Assembly (NCBI RefSeq): GCF_003732425.1
Contig: NZ_MOBX01000014.1
Location: 1 to 64,000, forward strand
DNA from: Pseudomonas fluorescens
GTDB taxonomy: Bacteria > Pseudomonadota > Gammaproteobacteria > Pseudomonadales > Pseudomonadaceae
Reading direction: 5' to 3'
Length of the DNA: 64,000 nt
The notes beneath the pieces are model-generated. The model was not told the origin of the DNA. It saw only the letters and a list, made by a program, of their open reading frames with translations, and made no database searches. Positions 1 to 10,051 of this stretch are shown piece after piece (the first letter of the stretch is position 1; each line of letters begins with the position of its first letter). A program made the translations under genes and the position numbers.

Positions 1-3
1 CGA

Positions 4-38
4 AACCCCAATTGCGAAAGCAGTTGGGGTTTTGTTTT
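4..38 (+). terminator. Rho-independent terminator of the gene upstream of the window
   Basis: A hairpin with arms AACCCCAATTGC and GCAGTTGGGGTT around a GAAA tetraloop has one internal T-G mismatch and is followed by TTGTTTT. It probably ends a transcript entering from the left edge and separates it from recC. Confidence 0.8.
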
Positions 39-145
39 GTCCGCAGGAAAGTTCGTACAGCATTCACGGACGCCGTCCGGCTGTCATACCCTGCCGACAA
101 TGCTAAGGTTCTGCCTGGCTTTTGTACTTCTCCAAGGAAACCCTT

Positions 146-3100
146 ATGCCGGACGCCCAGTCCCTCAACGCTGCATTCATGGTGGTCCAGAGCAATAGCC
201 TGGACGAACTGCGCAGCCTTGTGATCAGCATCATGCGGCGCTACCCACTGGCCCCCTTGGAAAACGAAATCGCTCTGGTACAGAGCAACGGTATTGCCCA
301 ATGGCTCAAATTGGCCTTGGCTGAAGATCCAGAGGACGACGACCTCGGAGGTTGCGGCATCGCGGCAGCGATTGATGTGCAATTGCCGGGCAGTTTCATG
401 TGGAAGCTATACCGCACGGTAATGGGCCGAGATGAAATCCCTCCCAAGTCCCTGCTTGATAAGGCCCCTCTGACCTGGCGCCTCATGCGTCTGCTCCCAC
501 AGGTCATTGATCGGCCTCATTTCGAGCCATTGCAACGCTTTCTCACCCACGACACCGACCTGCGCAAACGCTATCAATTATCCGAGCGCTTGGCGGATCT
601 GTTCGACCAATATCAGGTGTACCGGGCCGACTGGCTTGAAGACTGGACCGAAGGTCGGCATCAATTGCGCAGCGTCAGGGGAGAAGTAAAACCGCTGTCC
701 CCGACCAGTTGCTGGCAGGCGGAACTGTGGCGAGCGCTGCTGGATGACGTGGGCGAACAAGGAATGGCGCAGAGTCGTGCCGGCGTTCATCAACGGTTTA
801 TCGAGCGCATCAACAACCTCACCGAAGCGCCTGTGGGATTGCCTTCGCGAGTGATTGTTTTCGGGATTTCTTCTCTACCAGCCCAAGTGCTTGAGGCGCT
901 GGCCGGGCTCGCGCGTTTCAGTCAGGTCCTGCTGTGTGTACACAATCCGTGCCGCCACCACTGGGCTGACATTGTCGCCGACAAGGATCTGCTACGGCAC
1001 CAGTACAAAAGACAATCGCGCAAGACTGGAATGCCAGCAGTGCTGGACCCTGAGGCCCTGCATCAACACGCCCATCCACTCTTGGCTGCATGGGGCAAAC
1101 AAGGCCGGGACTACATCAACCTGCTCGACAGTTACGACGACCCCAATAGCTATCGGGCGGCTTTCCGCGACGGCCGCATAGACCTGTTCAGCGAAACTCA
1201 GCCGCACAATCTGCTCAATCAACTGCAGGACGATATCCTGGAGTTGCGTCCACTCAACGAAACACGTGAACTCTGGCCTGCTGTCGATCTGGCGCAAGAC
1301 GAGTCGATCCGTTTTCACATTGCCCACAGCGCTCAACGTGAAGTCGAAATACTGCATGACCAACTCCTGGCACGCTTTAGTGCCAACCCGGATCTGCGCC
1401 CTCGCGATGTGATCGTGATGGTGCCTGACGTCGATAGCTACGCGCCGCATATCCGCGCAGTGTTTGGTCAGCTTGACCGCCATGATTCGCGGTTCATCCC
1501 TTTCACATTGGCAGACCAGGGGCAACGTGGTCGTGATCCACTGCTGATCGCGGTCGAACACCTGCTCAAGCTTCCCGACAGTCGTTTCCCGGTCAGTGAA
1601 ATTCTCGACCTGCTCGACGTTCCTGCACTCCGCGCGCGCTTTGGTGTAGAGGAGCGCGACCTGTCAACACTTCACCGCTGGATAGAGGGTGCAGGTGTTC
1701 GCTGGGGCATGAATGCCGAGCAACGCGCGGGCCTGGGGTTACCTGAGGAGCTTGAGCAAAACAGCTGGCATTTCGGTCTGCGCCGCATGCTTCTGGGCTA
1801 CGCCGTCGGCAGTGCCAACGCGTGTGAGGGGATTGAGCCCTATGATGAAATCGGCGGACTCGACGCCGCACTGATCGGGCCGTTGGTGGCTCTGCTCGAT
1901 GCCTTGGAACTCGCCCACCAGCAGCTCACCCAACCCGCTCAACCCAAGGAGTGGGGATGCCGGTTGCAGGCGCTGATGCAATTGTTCTTCAAGGCCAGTA
2001 ACGAGCATGACGACTACTTGTTGACTCAACTCGAAGAGTTGCGCGAAACCTGGCTGGAAACCTGCGAGGCTGTAGGTCTGGTGGATGAGCTACCACTGAC
2101 AGTGGTTCGTGAAGCCTGGCTCGCCGGCCTGGACCAGGGCCGGTTGTCTCAGCGCTTTCTGGCCGGTGCGGTGAATTTCTGTACGCTGATGCCCATGCGT
2201 GCCATTCCGTTCAAACTGGTCTGTCTGCTGGGGATGAACGACGGCGACTATCCCCGCGCACAGCCACCGCTGGACTTCGACCTCATGGGCAGCGATTACC
2301 GTCCGGGAGATCGCTCGCGGCGTGAAGACGATCGTTATCTTTTACTTGAGGCGCTGCTGTCTGCACGTAATCAGCTCTACATCAGTTGGGTTGGCCGCAG
2401 CATTCGCGACAACAGTGAGCGACCGGCTTCCGTGTTGATCGGCCAGTTGCGCGATCACCTCGCCAGCGGTTGGCGATTGCTGGATGAAAACCGCGATCTG
2501 CTGAGTGCCATGACGCAAGAGCATCCGCTGCAACCGTTCAGTGCACGCTATTTTCATGAGGGCGATCAACTCTTCAGCTATGCCAGCGAATGGCAGATTC
2601 TGCATCAACAGCATGAGCCTCAAAGCGAAGCGCAGGTACTCACGCCTTATGTCCAAGAGGAGCCATTGAGCCTGGCATTGCTGCAGGACTTTTTGCGCAA
2701 TCCGGTTCGGCACTTTTTCACCCAGCGTCTGAAGGTGTATTTCGAGGCGGCCGAAGCACCGCTGGCCGATGAAGAACCCTTCGTGCTGGACGCATTGCAG
2801 CGTTACACGCTCAGCGACAGCCTGCTCGAAGCTGCTCTCAGGCAACCGGACAATGTCGAACAGGCGCTGACTGCCCAGGCCCGACGTCTGCAGAACAGCG
2901 GCCTGTTGCCAATGGCCGGGTTTGGCGAGTGCCTGCAACGAGAGCTGATCGAACCCCTGCCGGATTTGCTGCAGCGTTATCAACAACTGCTGACACTGTG
3001 GCCGACCCCGTTGACCAGTGCGACGCCGGTCAATCTTGAATTGCAGGGCTTGCGACTTGAGGGCTGGCTCGCCGGTTTGCATCAGCGCGCTGACGGTGGC

Positions 3101-3598
3101 CTGTTGTCGGTCACGACCATTCCGAACAGCATTGGCTCGATCAAAAGCCGTAAATGGCATCGTCTGAGTAAACCTTGGGTCAATCATCTGGTGGCCTGCG
3201 CCAGCGGACTTTCCCTGAGCACCGCATTGGTGGCCAGCGATGACACGCTGCTGCTTGATCCGATGGAGCAAGATCGAGCGATACGTTTCCTCGGCGACTT
3301 GCTCCTCGCCTGGCAGGCCGGGATGCGCCAGCCACTGCCGATCGCAATAAAAACCGCCTTCGCGTGGCTCTCTCAGGCCGACCCCCTGAAGGCCGAAGCG
3401 GCCGCGCGTAAAGCTTACGAAGGTGACGGGCAGACCAGCGAAGGTGAGCGCCGCGAGAGTCCGGCATTGTCACGGCAATTTGCCGACTTCGAGGCATTGC
3501 TCGCCGACGAGACATTCTCCGGTTGGTGTGACGCTTTGTATCGTCCGTTGTATGAGGCGCCTTGGCGTTCGCTGTCCATCGAGGGGGCTCGGGCATGA
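146..3598 (+). CDS. recC: RecBCD subunit RecC
   Basis: This is the non-catalytic gamma subunit of exonuclease V, which recognises Chi and guides DNA through RecBCD. The protein is 1150 aa, close to the usual 1100-1150, and opens with a RecC-type N-terminus (VQSNSLDELRSLV, then ENEIALVQSNGIAQWLK). The body resembles an inactivated SF1 helicase and the C-terminus an inactivated nuclease fold. I chose the ATG at 146 because AAGGAAA lies at 134-140; the open frame starts 24 bases earlier at a TTG without a ribosome-binding site. The stop overlaps the recB start as ATGA, implying translational coupling. Gene order is recC-recB-recD, with no ptrA between recC and recB. Confidence 0.96.
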   Translation: MPDAQSLNAAFMVVQSNSLDELRSLVISIMRRYPLAPLENEIALVQSNGIAQWLKLALAEDPEDDDLGGCGIAAAIDVQLPGSFMWKLYRTVMGRDEIPPKSLLDKAPLTWRLMRLLPQVIDRPHFEPLQRFLTHDTDLRKRYQLSERLADLFDQYQVYRADWLEDWTEGRHQLRSVRGEVKPLSPTSCWQAELWRALLDDVGEQGMAQSRAGVHQRFIERINNLTEAPVGLPSRVIVFGISSLPAQVLEALAGLARFSQVLLCVHNPCRHHWADIVADKDLLRHQYKRQSRKTGMPAVLDPEALHQHAHPLLAAWGKQGRDYINLLDSYDDPNSYRAAFRDGRIDLFSETQPHNLLNQLQDDILELRPLNETRELWPAVDLAQDESIRFHIAHSAQREVEILHDQLLARFSANPDLRPRDVIVMVPDVDSYAPHIRAVFGQLDRHDSRFIPFTLADQGQRGRDPLLIAVEHLLKLPDSRFPVSEILDLLDVPALRARFGVEERDLSTLHRWIEGAGVRWGMNAEQRAGLGLPEELEQNSWHFGLRRMLLGYAVGSANACEGIEPYDEIGGLDAALIGPLVALLDALELAHQQLTQPAQPKEWGCRLQALMQLFFKASNEHDDYLLTQLEELRETWLETCEAVGLVDELPLTVVREAWLAGLDQGRLSQRFLAGAVNFCTLMPMRAIPFKLVCLLGMNDGDYPRAQPPLDFDLMGSDYRPGDRSRREDDRYLLLEALLSARNQLYISWVGRSIRDNSERPASVLIGQLRDHLASGWRLLDENRDLLSAMTQEHPLQPFSARYFHEGDQLFSYASEWQILHQQHEPQSEAQVLTPYVQEEPLSLALLQDFLRNPVRHFFTQRLKVYFEAAEAPLADEEPFVLDALQRYTLSDSLLEAALRQPDNVEQALTAQARRLQNSGLLPMAGFGECLQRELIEPLPDLLQRYQQLLTLWPTPLTSATPVNLELQGLRLEGWLAGLHQRADGGLLSVTTIPNSIGSIKSRKWHRLSKPWVNHLVACASGLSLSTALVASDDTLLLDPMEQDRAIRFLGDLLLAWQAGMRQPLPIAIKTAFAWLSQADPLKAEAAARKAYEGDGQTSEGERRESPALSRQFADFEALLADETFSGWCDALYRPLYEAPWRSLSIEGARA

Positions 3599-6500
3599 GT
3601 ACAAAGACACCCCTCGCACTGGCATTCCCGCTACAGGGTAGCCAGTTGATCGAAGCCAGTGCCGGGACCGGTAAAACGTTCACCATTTCTGCTTTGTATT
3701 TGCGGCTTATCCTCGGGCATGGTCACGAGGCGAGCGGGTTCGGCCGCGAATTGCTGCCACCTCAGATTCTCGTCGTGACCTTCACCGACGCCGCAACCAA
3801 GGAACTGCGTGAGCGCATACGCACGCGTCTGGCTGAGGCTGCTCGATTCTTTCGTGACGAAACGCCTGCGCCCGACGCGCTGATCGCCGAATTGCGTGAT
3901 CAATTCGACTCCCAACAATGGCCCGGTTGCGCCAACCGCCTCGATGTCGCCGCGCAGTGGATGGACGAGGCCGCCGTTTCGACCATCCACAGTTGGTGTC
4001 AGCGCATGCTGCGGGAGCACGCGTTCGACAGTGGCAGCTTGTTTACCCAATCCCTGGAAACCGATCACAGCGACTTGCTCGGCGAAGTGCTGCGCGATTA
4101 CTGGCGGCTGTTCTGTTACCCGATGCAGGGCGATGCCTTGAATTGGGTTCGCAGCAATTGGGGTGGGCCGGCGGCGTTGTTGCCTCGCGTGCGCGGCCTG
4201 TTCGCCAGTGAGCGTGACAGCGACGAGGGCAAGGCGCCCGCGGAATTGATCGATGAGTGCCTGCAAGAACGCCGCGCGGCGTTGATCGAATTGAAAATGC
4301 CCTGGCGCCAGTGGGCAGATGAGTTGCTCGCCATCTGCCAACAAGGCGTTGCGAGCAAAGCCGTCGATGGGCGCAAAATGCAGGCGCGTTACTTCGAACC
4401 TTGGTTCGAAAAGCTCAAGGCATGGGCCGAAGACGAGACCTTGGAGCAACTGGATATCGGCACCGGTTTCACCCGACTGACTCCCGACGGGATGGCCGAA
4501 GCGTGGAAAGACCAGGCTCCAAGTCACCCCGGTCTGGATGCCATGGCGAAGCTCAAGTCGAGCCTCGATGCATTGCCGACTCCCGATGCCGCTGTGCTGC
4601 AACATGCCGCCAAATGGGTGGGCGCACGTTTTGAAGAAGAGAAGCGACGTCGCGCCGAGATGGGCTTCGACGACATGTTGTTGCGTCTGGATGCCGCTTT
4701 GCAATCCGACGGAGGCGAACGTCTCGCGACGTTGATTCGCGAGCAGTTCCCGGTCGCGCTGATCGATGAGTTCCAGGACACCGATCCGGTGCAGTACCGG
4801 ATCTTCGAAAGCATCTATCGCATCGAAGACAACAGTCCCGAGACCGGCCTGTTCCTGATCGGCGATCCGAAACAGGCGATCTACGCTTTCCGCGGTGCAG
4901 ACATCTACACCTACCTGCGCGCGCGTCAGGCGACCACTGGCCGACTGCATACGCTGGGCACCAACTTCCGTTCCAGCCACGGTATGGTCAACGCGGTCAA
5001 TCATGTATTCGCCCGCGCCGAGTCCCGAGAGCAGGGCCGCGGCGCGTTTTTGTTCCGCGAGAAAAATGGCAAGAATCCGGTGCCATTCCTCCCCGTCGAA
5101 TCTCAGGGGCGCAAGGAGCAGCTGCAAGTTGCCGGGCAAGCTGTCGCGGCGTTGAATGTCTGGCATTTGTCCGCCGACCAGCCACTGTCGGGTGCGGTCT
5201 ATCGTCAGCAGTTGGCCGCAGCGTGCGCCAGCGAAATCACCGCGCTGCTCAATGGCGGGCAAAACGCTAGCGCAGGGTTCACTCAGGACGGCAAAGACTT
5301 CAGAGGCCTGAGGCCGTCCGACATCGCGATTCTCGTGCGCGACGGCAAAGAGGCCCAGGCCGTGCGCGGTGAGCTCGCCGCCCGTGGCGTGCGCAGCGTT
5401 TACCTGTCGGACAAGGATTCGGTATTCGCGGCGCAAGAGGCTCACGACCTGTTGTCCTGGCTCAAGGCCTGTGCCGAGCCGGATGTCGAACGCTCCCTGA
5501 AAGCCGCATTGGCCTGTATCACCTTGAACCTGCCATTGGCAGAGCTGGAACGCTTGAACCAGGATGAGCTGGTATGGGAAACCCGGGTCATGCAGTTCCG
5601 TGGCTATCGCGAGCTATGGCGCAAGCAAGGTGTGCTGCCGATGTTGCGCCGCCTCCTGCACGACTTCCATCTGCCGCAAACCTTGATGACACGCACGGAT
5701 GGCGAGCGTGTGCTGACCAACCTTTTGCACCTGTCGGAATTGATGCAGCAAGCCGCTGCGGAACTGGACGGTGAACAAGCGTTGATTCGTCATTTGGCCG
5801 AGTTGCTGGCAGTGTCAGGCCAGGCCGGTGAAGAGCAGATTCTGCGTCTGGAGAGTGACGAGCAACTGGTCAAGGTCGTGACCATCCACAAGTCCAAAGG
5901 CCTGGAATATCCATTGGTGTTCTTGCCGTTCATTTGTTCGGCAAAACCCGTGGATGGCAGTCGCTTGCCGCTGCATTATCACGACGCCGAGGGCAAGGCT
6001 CAGGTGAGCCTGAAGCCAACCGTCGAGCTGATCGAGCAAGCGGATGATGAGCGTCTGGCCGAAGACCTGCGCTTGCTCTATGTTGCTCTGACTCGCGCGC
6101 AGCATGCCTGCTGGTTGGGTGTGACGGATCTCAAGCGGGGTAATAACAACAGCTCGGTGCTGCACCTTTCGGCGCTGGGTTATTTGCTCGGCGGTGGCGC
6201 ATCGCTGAGCGAGTCCAGCGAACTGAAACGCTGGCTGCAAGAGCTGCAACAAGACTGCCCGGCCATCCACACCGATGAAATGCCCCAACCCACCGACGAG
6301 CATTACCAGCCGCCGCGCAACGACGCCGTGCTGAGTGCCACGCTGCTGCCCAAGCGCAAGGCCAGCGAAAACTGGTGGATCGCCTCCTACAGCGCTCTGC
6401 GCATCAGCGACGTACTGAGTGTCGGCAGCGATGAAGCACCGGACAGCCCGCAAGCGCAAAAGCTGTTTGATGACGAACGCCTCGACCCCGATGCGCCGCG

Positions 6501-7284
6501 GGAAATCATTACCGGCGGTGCCGATATCCACCGCTTTCCGCGCGGTCCCAATCCGGGAACATTCCTCCACGGGTTGCTGGAATGGGCCGGTGATGATGGT
6601 TTTGCCGTTTCCCGCGAGGCGCTGGAAGACGCCATTGCCCGGCGCTGCAACCTGCGCGGCTGGGAAGGCTGGATCACCACCCTGAGTGACTGGTTGCAAC
6701 ATCTGCTCAAATCGCCACTGCCGATTGCAGGCGGGCAGCCGCCTGTGGTCCTCGAACAACTGAAGCAGTATCGGGTCGAGATGGAATTCTGGTTCGCCAG
6801 CCATAAAGTCGATGTCGTCAAACTCGACGAACTGGTGCGGCAGCACACACACCGGGGCGTCGCCCGCGTGGCAGCCGAACCGGTGCAACTCAACGGTATG
6901 TTCAAAGGCTTCATCGACCTGACCTTTGAACACGACGGGCGTTATTACGTAGCGGACTACAAGTCTAACTGGCTTGGCGTAGATGACCTGGCCTATACCG
7001 AGCAGGCCATGGAACAATCGATCCTCGACAACCGCTATGACCTGCAATACGTGTTGTACCTGCTGGCGTTGCATCGCCAGCTCAAGGCGCGGCTGCCTGA
7101 TTACGATTACGACCGGCATGTCGGTGGTGCGCTTTATCTGTTCCTGCGTGGCACTCGTGCTGACAGTCGCGGTGTGTATTTCGCCCGTCCACCCCGTGAA
7201 CTGATCGAGCGTCTCGACCGTATGTTTCAAGGAAAACCCGAACCCAAGTCCGAACCCGCCTGGGAACAGGGAGTCCTGCTATGA
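3595..7284 (+). CDS. recB: RecBCD helicase/nuclease subunit RecB
   Basis: RecB is the 3'-5' SF1A helicase and the only nuclease of RecBCD, and it loads RecA after Chi. The 1229-aa protein has Walker A ASAGTGKT at residues 21-28, a UvrD-type Walker B (LIDEFQDTDPVQ), the GDPKQAIYAFRGAD motif, and a C-terminal RecB nuclease domain with the D-Y-K catalytic signature at about 1121-1123 preceded by GFIDL. The start at 3595 overlaps the recC stop, and the ATGA at 7281-7284 couples it to recD. All catalytic motifs are intact. Confidence 0.97.
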   Translation: MSTKTPLALAFPLQGSQLIEASAGTGKTFTISALYLRLILGHGHEASGFGRELLPPQILVVTFTDAATKELRERIRTRLAEAARFFRDETPAPDALIAELRDQFDSQQWPGCANRLDVAAQWMDEAAVSTIHSWCQRMLREHAFDSGSLFTQSLETDHSDLLGEVLRDYWRLFCYPMQGDALNWVRSNWGGPAALLPRVRGLFASERDSDEGKAPAELIDECLQERRAALIELKMPWRQWADELLAICQQGVASKAVDGRKMQARYFEPWFEKLKAWAEDETLEQLDIGTGFTRLTPDGMAEAWKDQAPSHPGLDAMAKLKSSLDALPTPDAAVLQHAAKWVGARFEEEKRRRAEMGFDDMLLRLDAALQSDGGERLATLIREQFPVALIDEFQDTDPVQYRIFESIYRIEDNSPETGLFLIGDPKQAIYAFRGADIYTYLRARQATTGRLHTLGTNFRSSHGMVNAVNHVFARAESREQGRGAFLFREKNGKNPVPFLPVESQGRKEQLQVAGQAVAALNVWHLSADQPLSGAVYRQQLAAACASEITALLNGGQNASAGFTQDGKDFRGLRPSDIAILVRDGKEAQAVRGELAARGVRSVYLSDKDSVFAAQEAHDLLSWLKACAEPDVERSLKAALACITLNLPLAELERLNQDELVWETRVMQFRGYRELWRKQGVLPMLRRLLHDFHLPQTLMTRTDGERVLTNLLHLSELMQQAAAELDGEQALIRHLAELLAVSGQAGEEQILRLESDEQLVKVVTIHKSKGLEYPLVFLPFICSAKPVDGSRLPLHYHDAEGKAQVSLKPTVELIEQADDERLAEDLRLLYVALTRAQHACWLGVTDLKRGNNNSSVLHLSALGYLLGGGASLSESSELKRWLQELQQDCPAIHTDEMPQPTDEHYQPPRNDAVLSATLLPKRKASENWWIASYSALRISDVLSVGSDEAPDSPQAQKLFDDERLDPDAPREIITGGADIHRFPRGPNPGTFLHGLLEWAGDDGFAVSREALEDAIARRCNLRGWEGWITTLSDWLQHLLKSPLPIAGGQPPVVLEQLKQYRVEMEFWFASHKVDVVKLDELVRQHTHRGVARVAAEPVQLNGMFKGFIDLTFEHDGRYYVADYKSNWLGVDDLAYTEQAMEQSILDNRYDLQYVLYLLALHRQLKARLPDYDYDRHVGGALYLFLRGTRADSRGVYFARPPRELIERLDRMFQGKPEPKSEPAWEQGVLL

Positions 7285-9356
7285 GCCGCACCTTTGCCGA
7301 TCTGCTCCCTACGCCGCTGACCAGCGCCGATGACCTGTTGGTATTGCTGACTCGTTGGGTCGAGCGTGGCTGGCTGCGTGCGCTGGACAAAGCATTCGTC
7401 GCTTTCCTTCACGAACTTGAGCGCGACACGGATCCGCTGGTGCTGCTCGCTGCCGCATTGACCAGCCATCAACTTGGCCATGGGCATGTCTGTCTTGATC
7501 TGTACGAAACCCTGAAAGCTCCCGACTTCGCTCTGTCGCTGCCCCCCGAAGGTGACGAGCAAGGTGGCGTGCTGTTGCTGCCTTCGCAATTGCTCGAGGC
7601 GCTCGACGGTGCTCACTGGTGCAAGGTTTTGGCAGGTAGCTCTTTGGTCGCACTGGCGGCGGATACCAGCGATTTCGCACAGCAACGCCCGCTGGTGTTG
7701 TCGGGTAAACGTTTGTATCTGCGACGCTACTGGACCTACGAACGGCGTATCGATACGGCGTTGCGCCAGCGCCTGCAGCAGGTCGAGCCGACGCCGGCCG
7801 ATCTGCCGCAACGCTTGAACGAACTGTTCGGATCAGCCGGAACCGGTGAGGTGATCGACTGGCAGAAACTCGCCTGCGCCCTTGCCACTCGTGGCGCCTT
7901 CAGCATCGTCACCGGCGGTCCGGGCACCGGTAAAACCACCACCGTGGTGCGTTTGCTGGCCCTGCTTCAAGCGCCTGCGGTCGCCACCGGTCATCCGCTG
8001 CGGATACGTCTGGCGGCGCCAACAGGCAAGGCAGCGGCGCGGTTGACCGAGTCCATCAGCCAACAGGTGCAGTCGCTGAAAGTCAGCGAAGAGGTGCGGG
8101 CAAAAATTCCTTGTGATGTCACCACCGTGCATCGCTTGCTGGGCAGCCGTCCGGGCACCCGACACTTCCGTCACCACGCGGGCAATCGCTTGCCACTGGA
8201 TGTGCTGGTGGTCGACGAAGCCTCGATGATCGACCTGGAAATGATGGCCAATCTGCTCGATGCCCTGCCAGCCCATGCACGTCTGGTATTGCTGGGCGAC
8301 AAAGACCAATTGGCCTCTGTGGAAGCCGGCGCGGTGCTAGGAGATTTGTGTCGTGACGCGGAGGGTGGCTGGTACAGCCCACAGACCCGACAGTGGCTGG
8401 AGTCGGTCAGCGGTGAGTCGTTGCAGGACAGCGGCTTGCATGAGGACATCGGGGGCGCTCACCCGCTGGCCCAGCAGGTGGTGATGCTGCGCCACTCCCG
8501 GCGCTTCGGCGAGGGCAGCGGCATCGGTCAGCTCGCACGTCGGGTCAACCAGCAGTTGCCGGACGAAGCGCGTCAGTTGCTTACCGCTGGACACTATGAC
8601 GATGTGTATTCGTTGCCACTCAAGGGCGAACACGATCACAAGCTCGAGCGTCTGTTGCTGGAGGGGCACGGCGATGGGCCGCAGGGTTACCGCCATTATC
8701 TGAGTGTGCTGCGTGATCTGCGTCCTCCCTCGGGCCGGCCACTGGAACATCCGGACTGGGTCATTTGGGCCCGCGAAGTCTTGCAAGCATTCGACACCTT
8801 CCAGTTGTTGTGTGCCGTGCGCAAAGGGCCGTGGGGTGTCGAAGGCCTGAATCAGCGCATCACCGCCGCATTGCTCAAAGCACGTCTGATCGAAAATGAT
8901 CAGCAATGGTACGAAGGTCGTCCGGTCCTGATGACTCGTAACGATTACGGTCTTGGCTTGATGAACGGCGACATCGGAATCGCCCTCAAGCTGCCCGAGC
9001 GCGAAGGGCCGGACGCGGGCAAACCGGTATTGCGCGTGGCGTTTCCGCGCAACGACGGTCAGGGCGGTGTGCGCTTCGTATTGCCAAGCCGCCTCAACGA
9101 CGTTGAAACCGTCTATGCCATGACGGTGCACAAGTCCCAGGGCTCGGAATTTGCCCACACGGCGCTGATTCTTCCCGATGCCTTGAACCCGGTGCTGACC
9201 AAAGAATTGATCTACACCGGCATCACCCGGGCCAAGCATTGGTTCACCCTGATTGAATCCCGACCGGGGGTGTTCGAGGAAGCGGTACAGCGCAAGGTCA
9301 AACGCCTGAGCGGGCTGATGCTGGAACTGGAAGAGGGGAGCGTGCCTGCGAGGTGA
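7281..9356 (+). CDS. recD: RecBCD 5'-3' helicase subunit RecD
   Basis: RecD is the SF1B helicase of exonuclease V, translocating on the 5'-ended strand. The protein is 691 aa, with Walker A GGPGTGKT at residues 212-219, a DEAS Walker B in VVDEASMIDLEMM, LLGDKDQL (motif III region), and C-terminal motifs V/VI (YAMTVHKSQGSEF, YTGITRAK). It is longer than E. coli RecD (about 608 aa); the extra length falls in the central region after the Walker B block. It is the last gene of the recCBD operon and shares ATGA with recB. No clear terminator follows before yfiR, 119 bases downstream. Confidence 0.96.
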   Translation: MSRTFADLLPTPLTSADDLLVLLTRWVERGWLRALDKAFVAFLHELERDTDPLVLLAAALTSHQLGHGHVCLDLYETLKAPDFALSLPPEGDEQGGVLLLPSQLLEALDGAHWCKVLAGSSLVALAADTSDFAQQRPLVLSGKRLYLRRYWTYERRIDTALRQRLQQVEPTPADLPQRLNELFGSAGTGEVIDWQKLACALATRGAFSIVTGGPGTGKTTTVVRLLALLQAPAVATGHPLRIRLAAPTGKAAARLTESISQQVQSLKVSEEVRAKIPCDVTTVHRLLGSRPGTRHFRHHAGNRLPLDVLVVDEASMIDLEMMANLLDALPAHARLVLLGDKDQLASVEAGAVLGDLCRDAEGGWYSPQTRQWLESVSGESLQDSGLHEDIGGAHPLAQQVVMLRHSRRFGEGSGIGQLARRVNQQLPDEARQLLTAGHYDDVYSLPLKGEHDHKLERLLLEGHGDGPQGYRHYLSVLRDLRPPSGRPLEHPDWVIWAREVLQAFDTFQLLCAVRKGPWGVEGLNQRITAALLKARLIENDQQWYEGRPVLMTRNDYGLGLMNGDIGIALKLPEREGPDAGKPVLRVAFPRNDGQGGVRFVLPSRLNDVETVYAMTVHKSQGSEFAHTALILPDALNPVLTKELIYTGITRAKHWFTLIESRPGVFEEAVQRKVKRLSGLMLELEEGSVPAR

Positions 9357-9475
9357 AAACCCCGACGATTGGCGGCGATTACTGACCAACCGGTCAGAGG
9401 TCGCTGTCTCGCTGGTGTTTCACTGCTGTGCTATCGTTGCGGCATCATTTCGCTACGATCGAAGAGAATCCCTGC

Positions 9476-10051
9476 ATGAAGGTGTCTGTCTGGGCGACAG
9501 AGCGCGTAGTTGTCTGCAAGCACGCGTTGCTTGTTGCTCTGCTCTGGGTGTTGACGGGCGCGGCTATCGCGCAGTCGCAAGCGCCGGCGGGCATGGCCGA
9601 ACAACGGGCCAAATCTGTCACTCAGGTGGTTCTGGGCATTCTCAGCTACGCGCGCTGGCCGGTGGAACCGGCGCAATTGCGCCTGTGCATCGTCGGCCCC
9701 ACCGAGTACACCGACGATCTGGTCAAAGGCACCACTCAAGCCACCGGCCGGCCGGTGACCGTACGTCGCCTGCTGGCCGACAACCCGGCCATCGTCAGCG
9801 AATGCGATGCGGTTTACATCGGCAAGCTCACCACAGATGAACGCGCTCGCTTGTTCGCTTCGCTGATTGGTCATCCGGTGCTGAGCATCAGCGAAGGTGG
9901 CGATGAGTGCACGGTCGGTAGCCTGTTCTGTCTGCGGGTTGGCGATGAGCAAGTGTCTTTTGAAGTCAATCTCGACTCTGTTGCCCGTAGCGGCGTGCGT
10001 ATTCACCCAAGCGTGCTGCAATTGTCGCGTCGCAAACCGGCGGCGCCATGA
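9476..10051 (+). CDS. yfiR: YfiR, periplasmic repressor of the diguanylate cyclase YfiN
   Basis: This is a DUF4154-family periplasmic protein of 191 aa. It has an N-terminal signal peptide (hydrophobic stretch about residues 14-30 ending GAAIA) and four cysteines in the mature part (LRLC, VSEC, GDEC, SLFC). That matches the redox-sensitive YfiR of the YfiBNR system, in which YfiR binds and inhibits YfiN. I chose the ATG at 9476 rather than the longer frame from 9428 because the signal peptide begins here. Its stop overlaps the yfiN start (ATGA at 10048-10051), so the repressor and its target are translationally coupled. Confidence 0.9.
   Translation: MKVSVWATERVVVCKHALLVALLWVLTGAAIAQSQAPAGMAEQRAKSVTQVVLGILSYARWPVEPAQLRLCIVGPTEYTDDLVKGTTQATGRPVTVRRLLADNPAIVSECDAVYIGKLTTDERARLFASLIGHPVLSISEGGDECTVGSLFCLRVGDEQVSFEVNLDSVARSGVRIHPSVLQLSRRKPAAP

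Noticed and set aside
3631..5445. 604-aa open frame on the minus strand inside recB
   Set aside because: It is a GC-rich antisense shadow of recB. The recB protein over the same stretch has all helicase motifs and the antisense product has no recognisable domain.
5815..7230. 471-aa minus-strand frame inside recB, and similar long frames opposite rfbB, the PFTB-like gene and the FGGY kinase gene
   Set aside because: These are high-GC shadow frames without ribosome-binding sites or family features; the plus-strand genes are certain.
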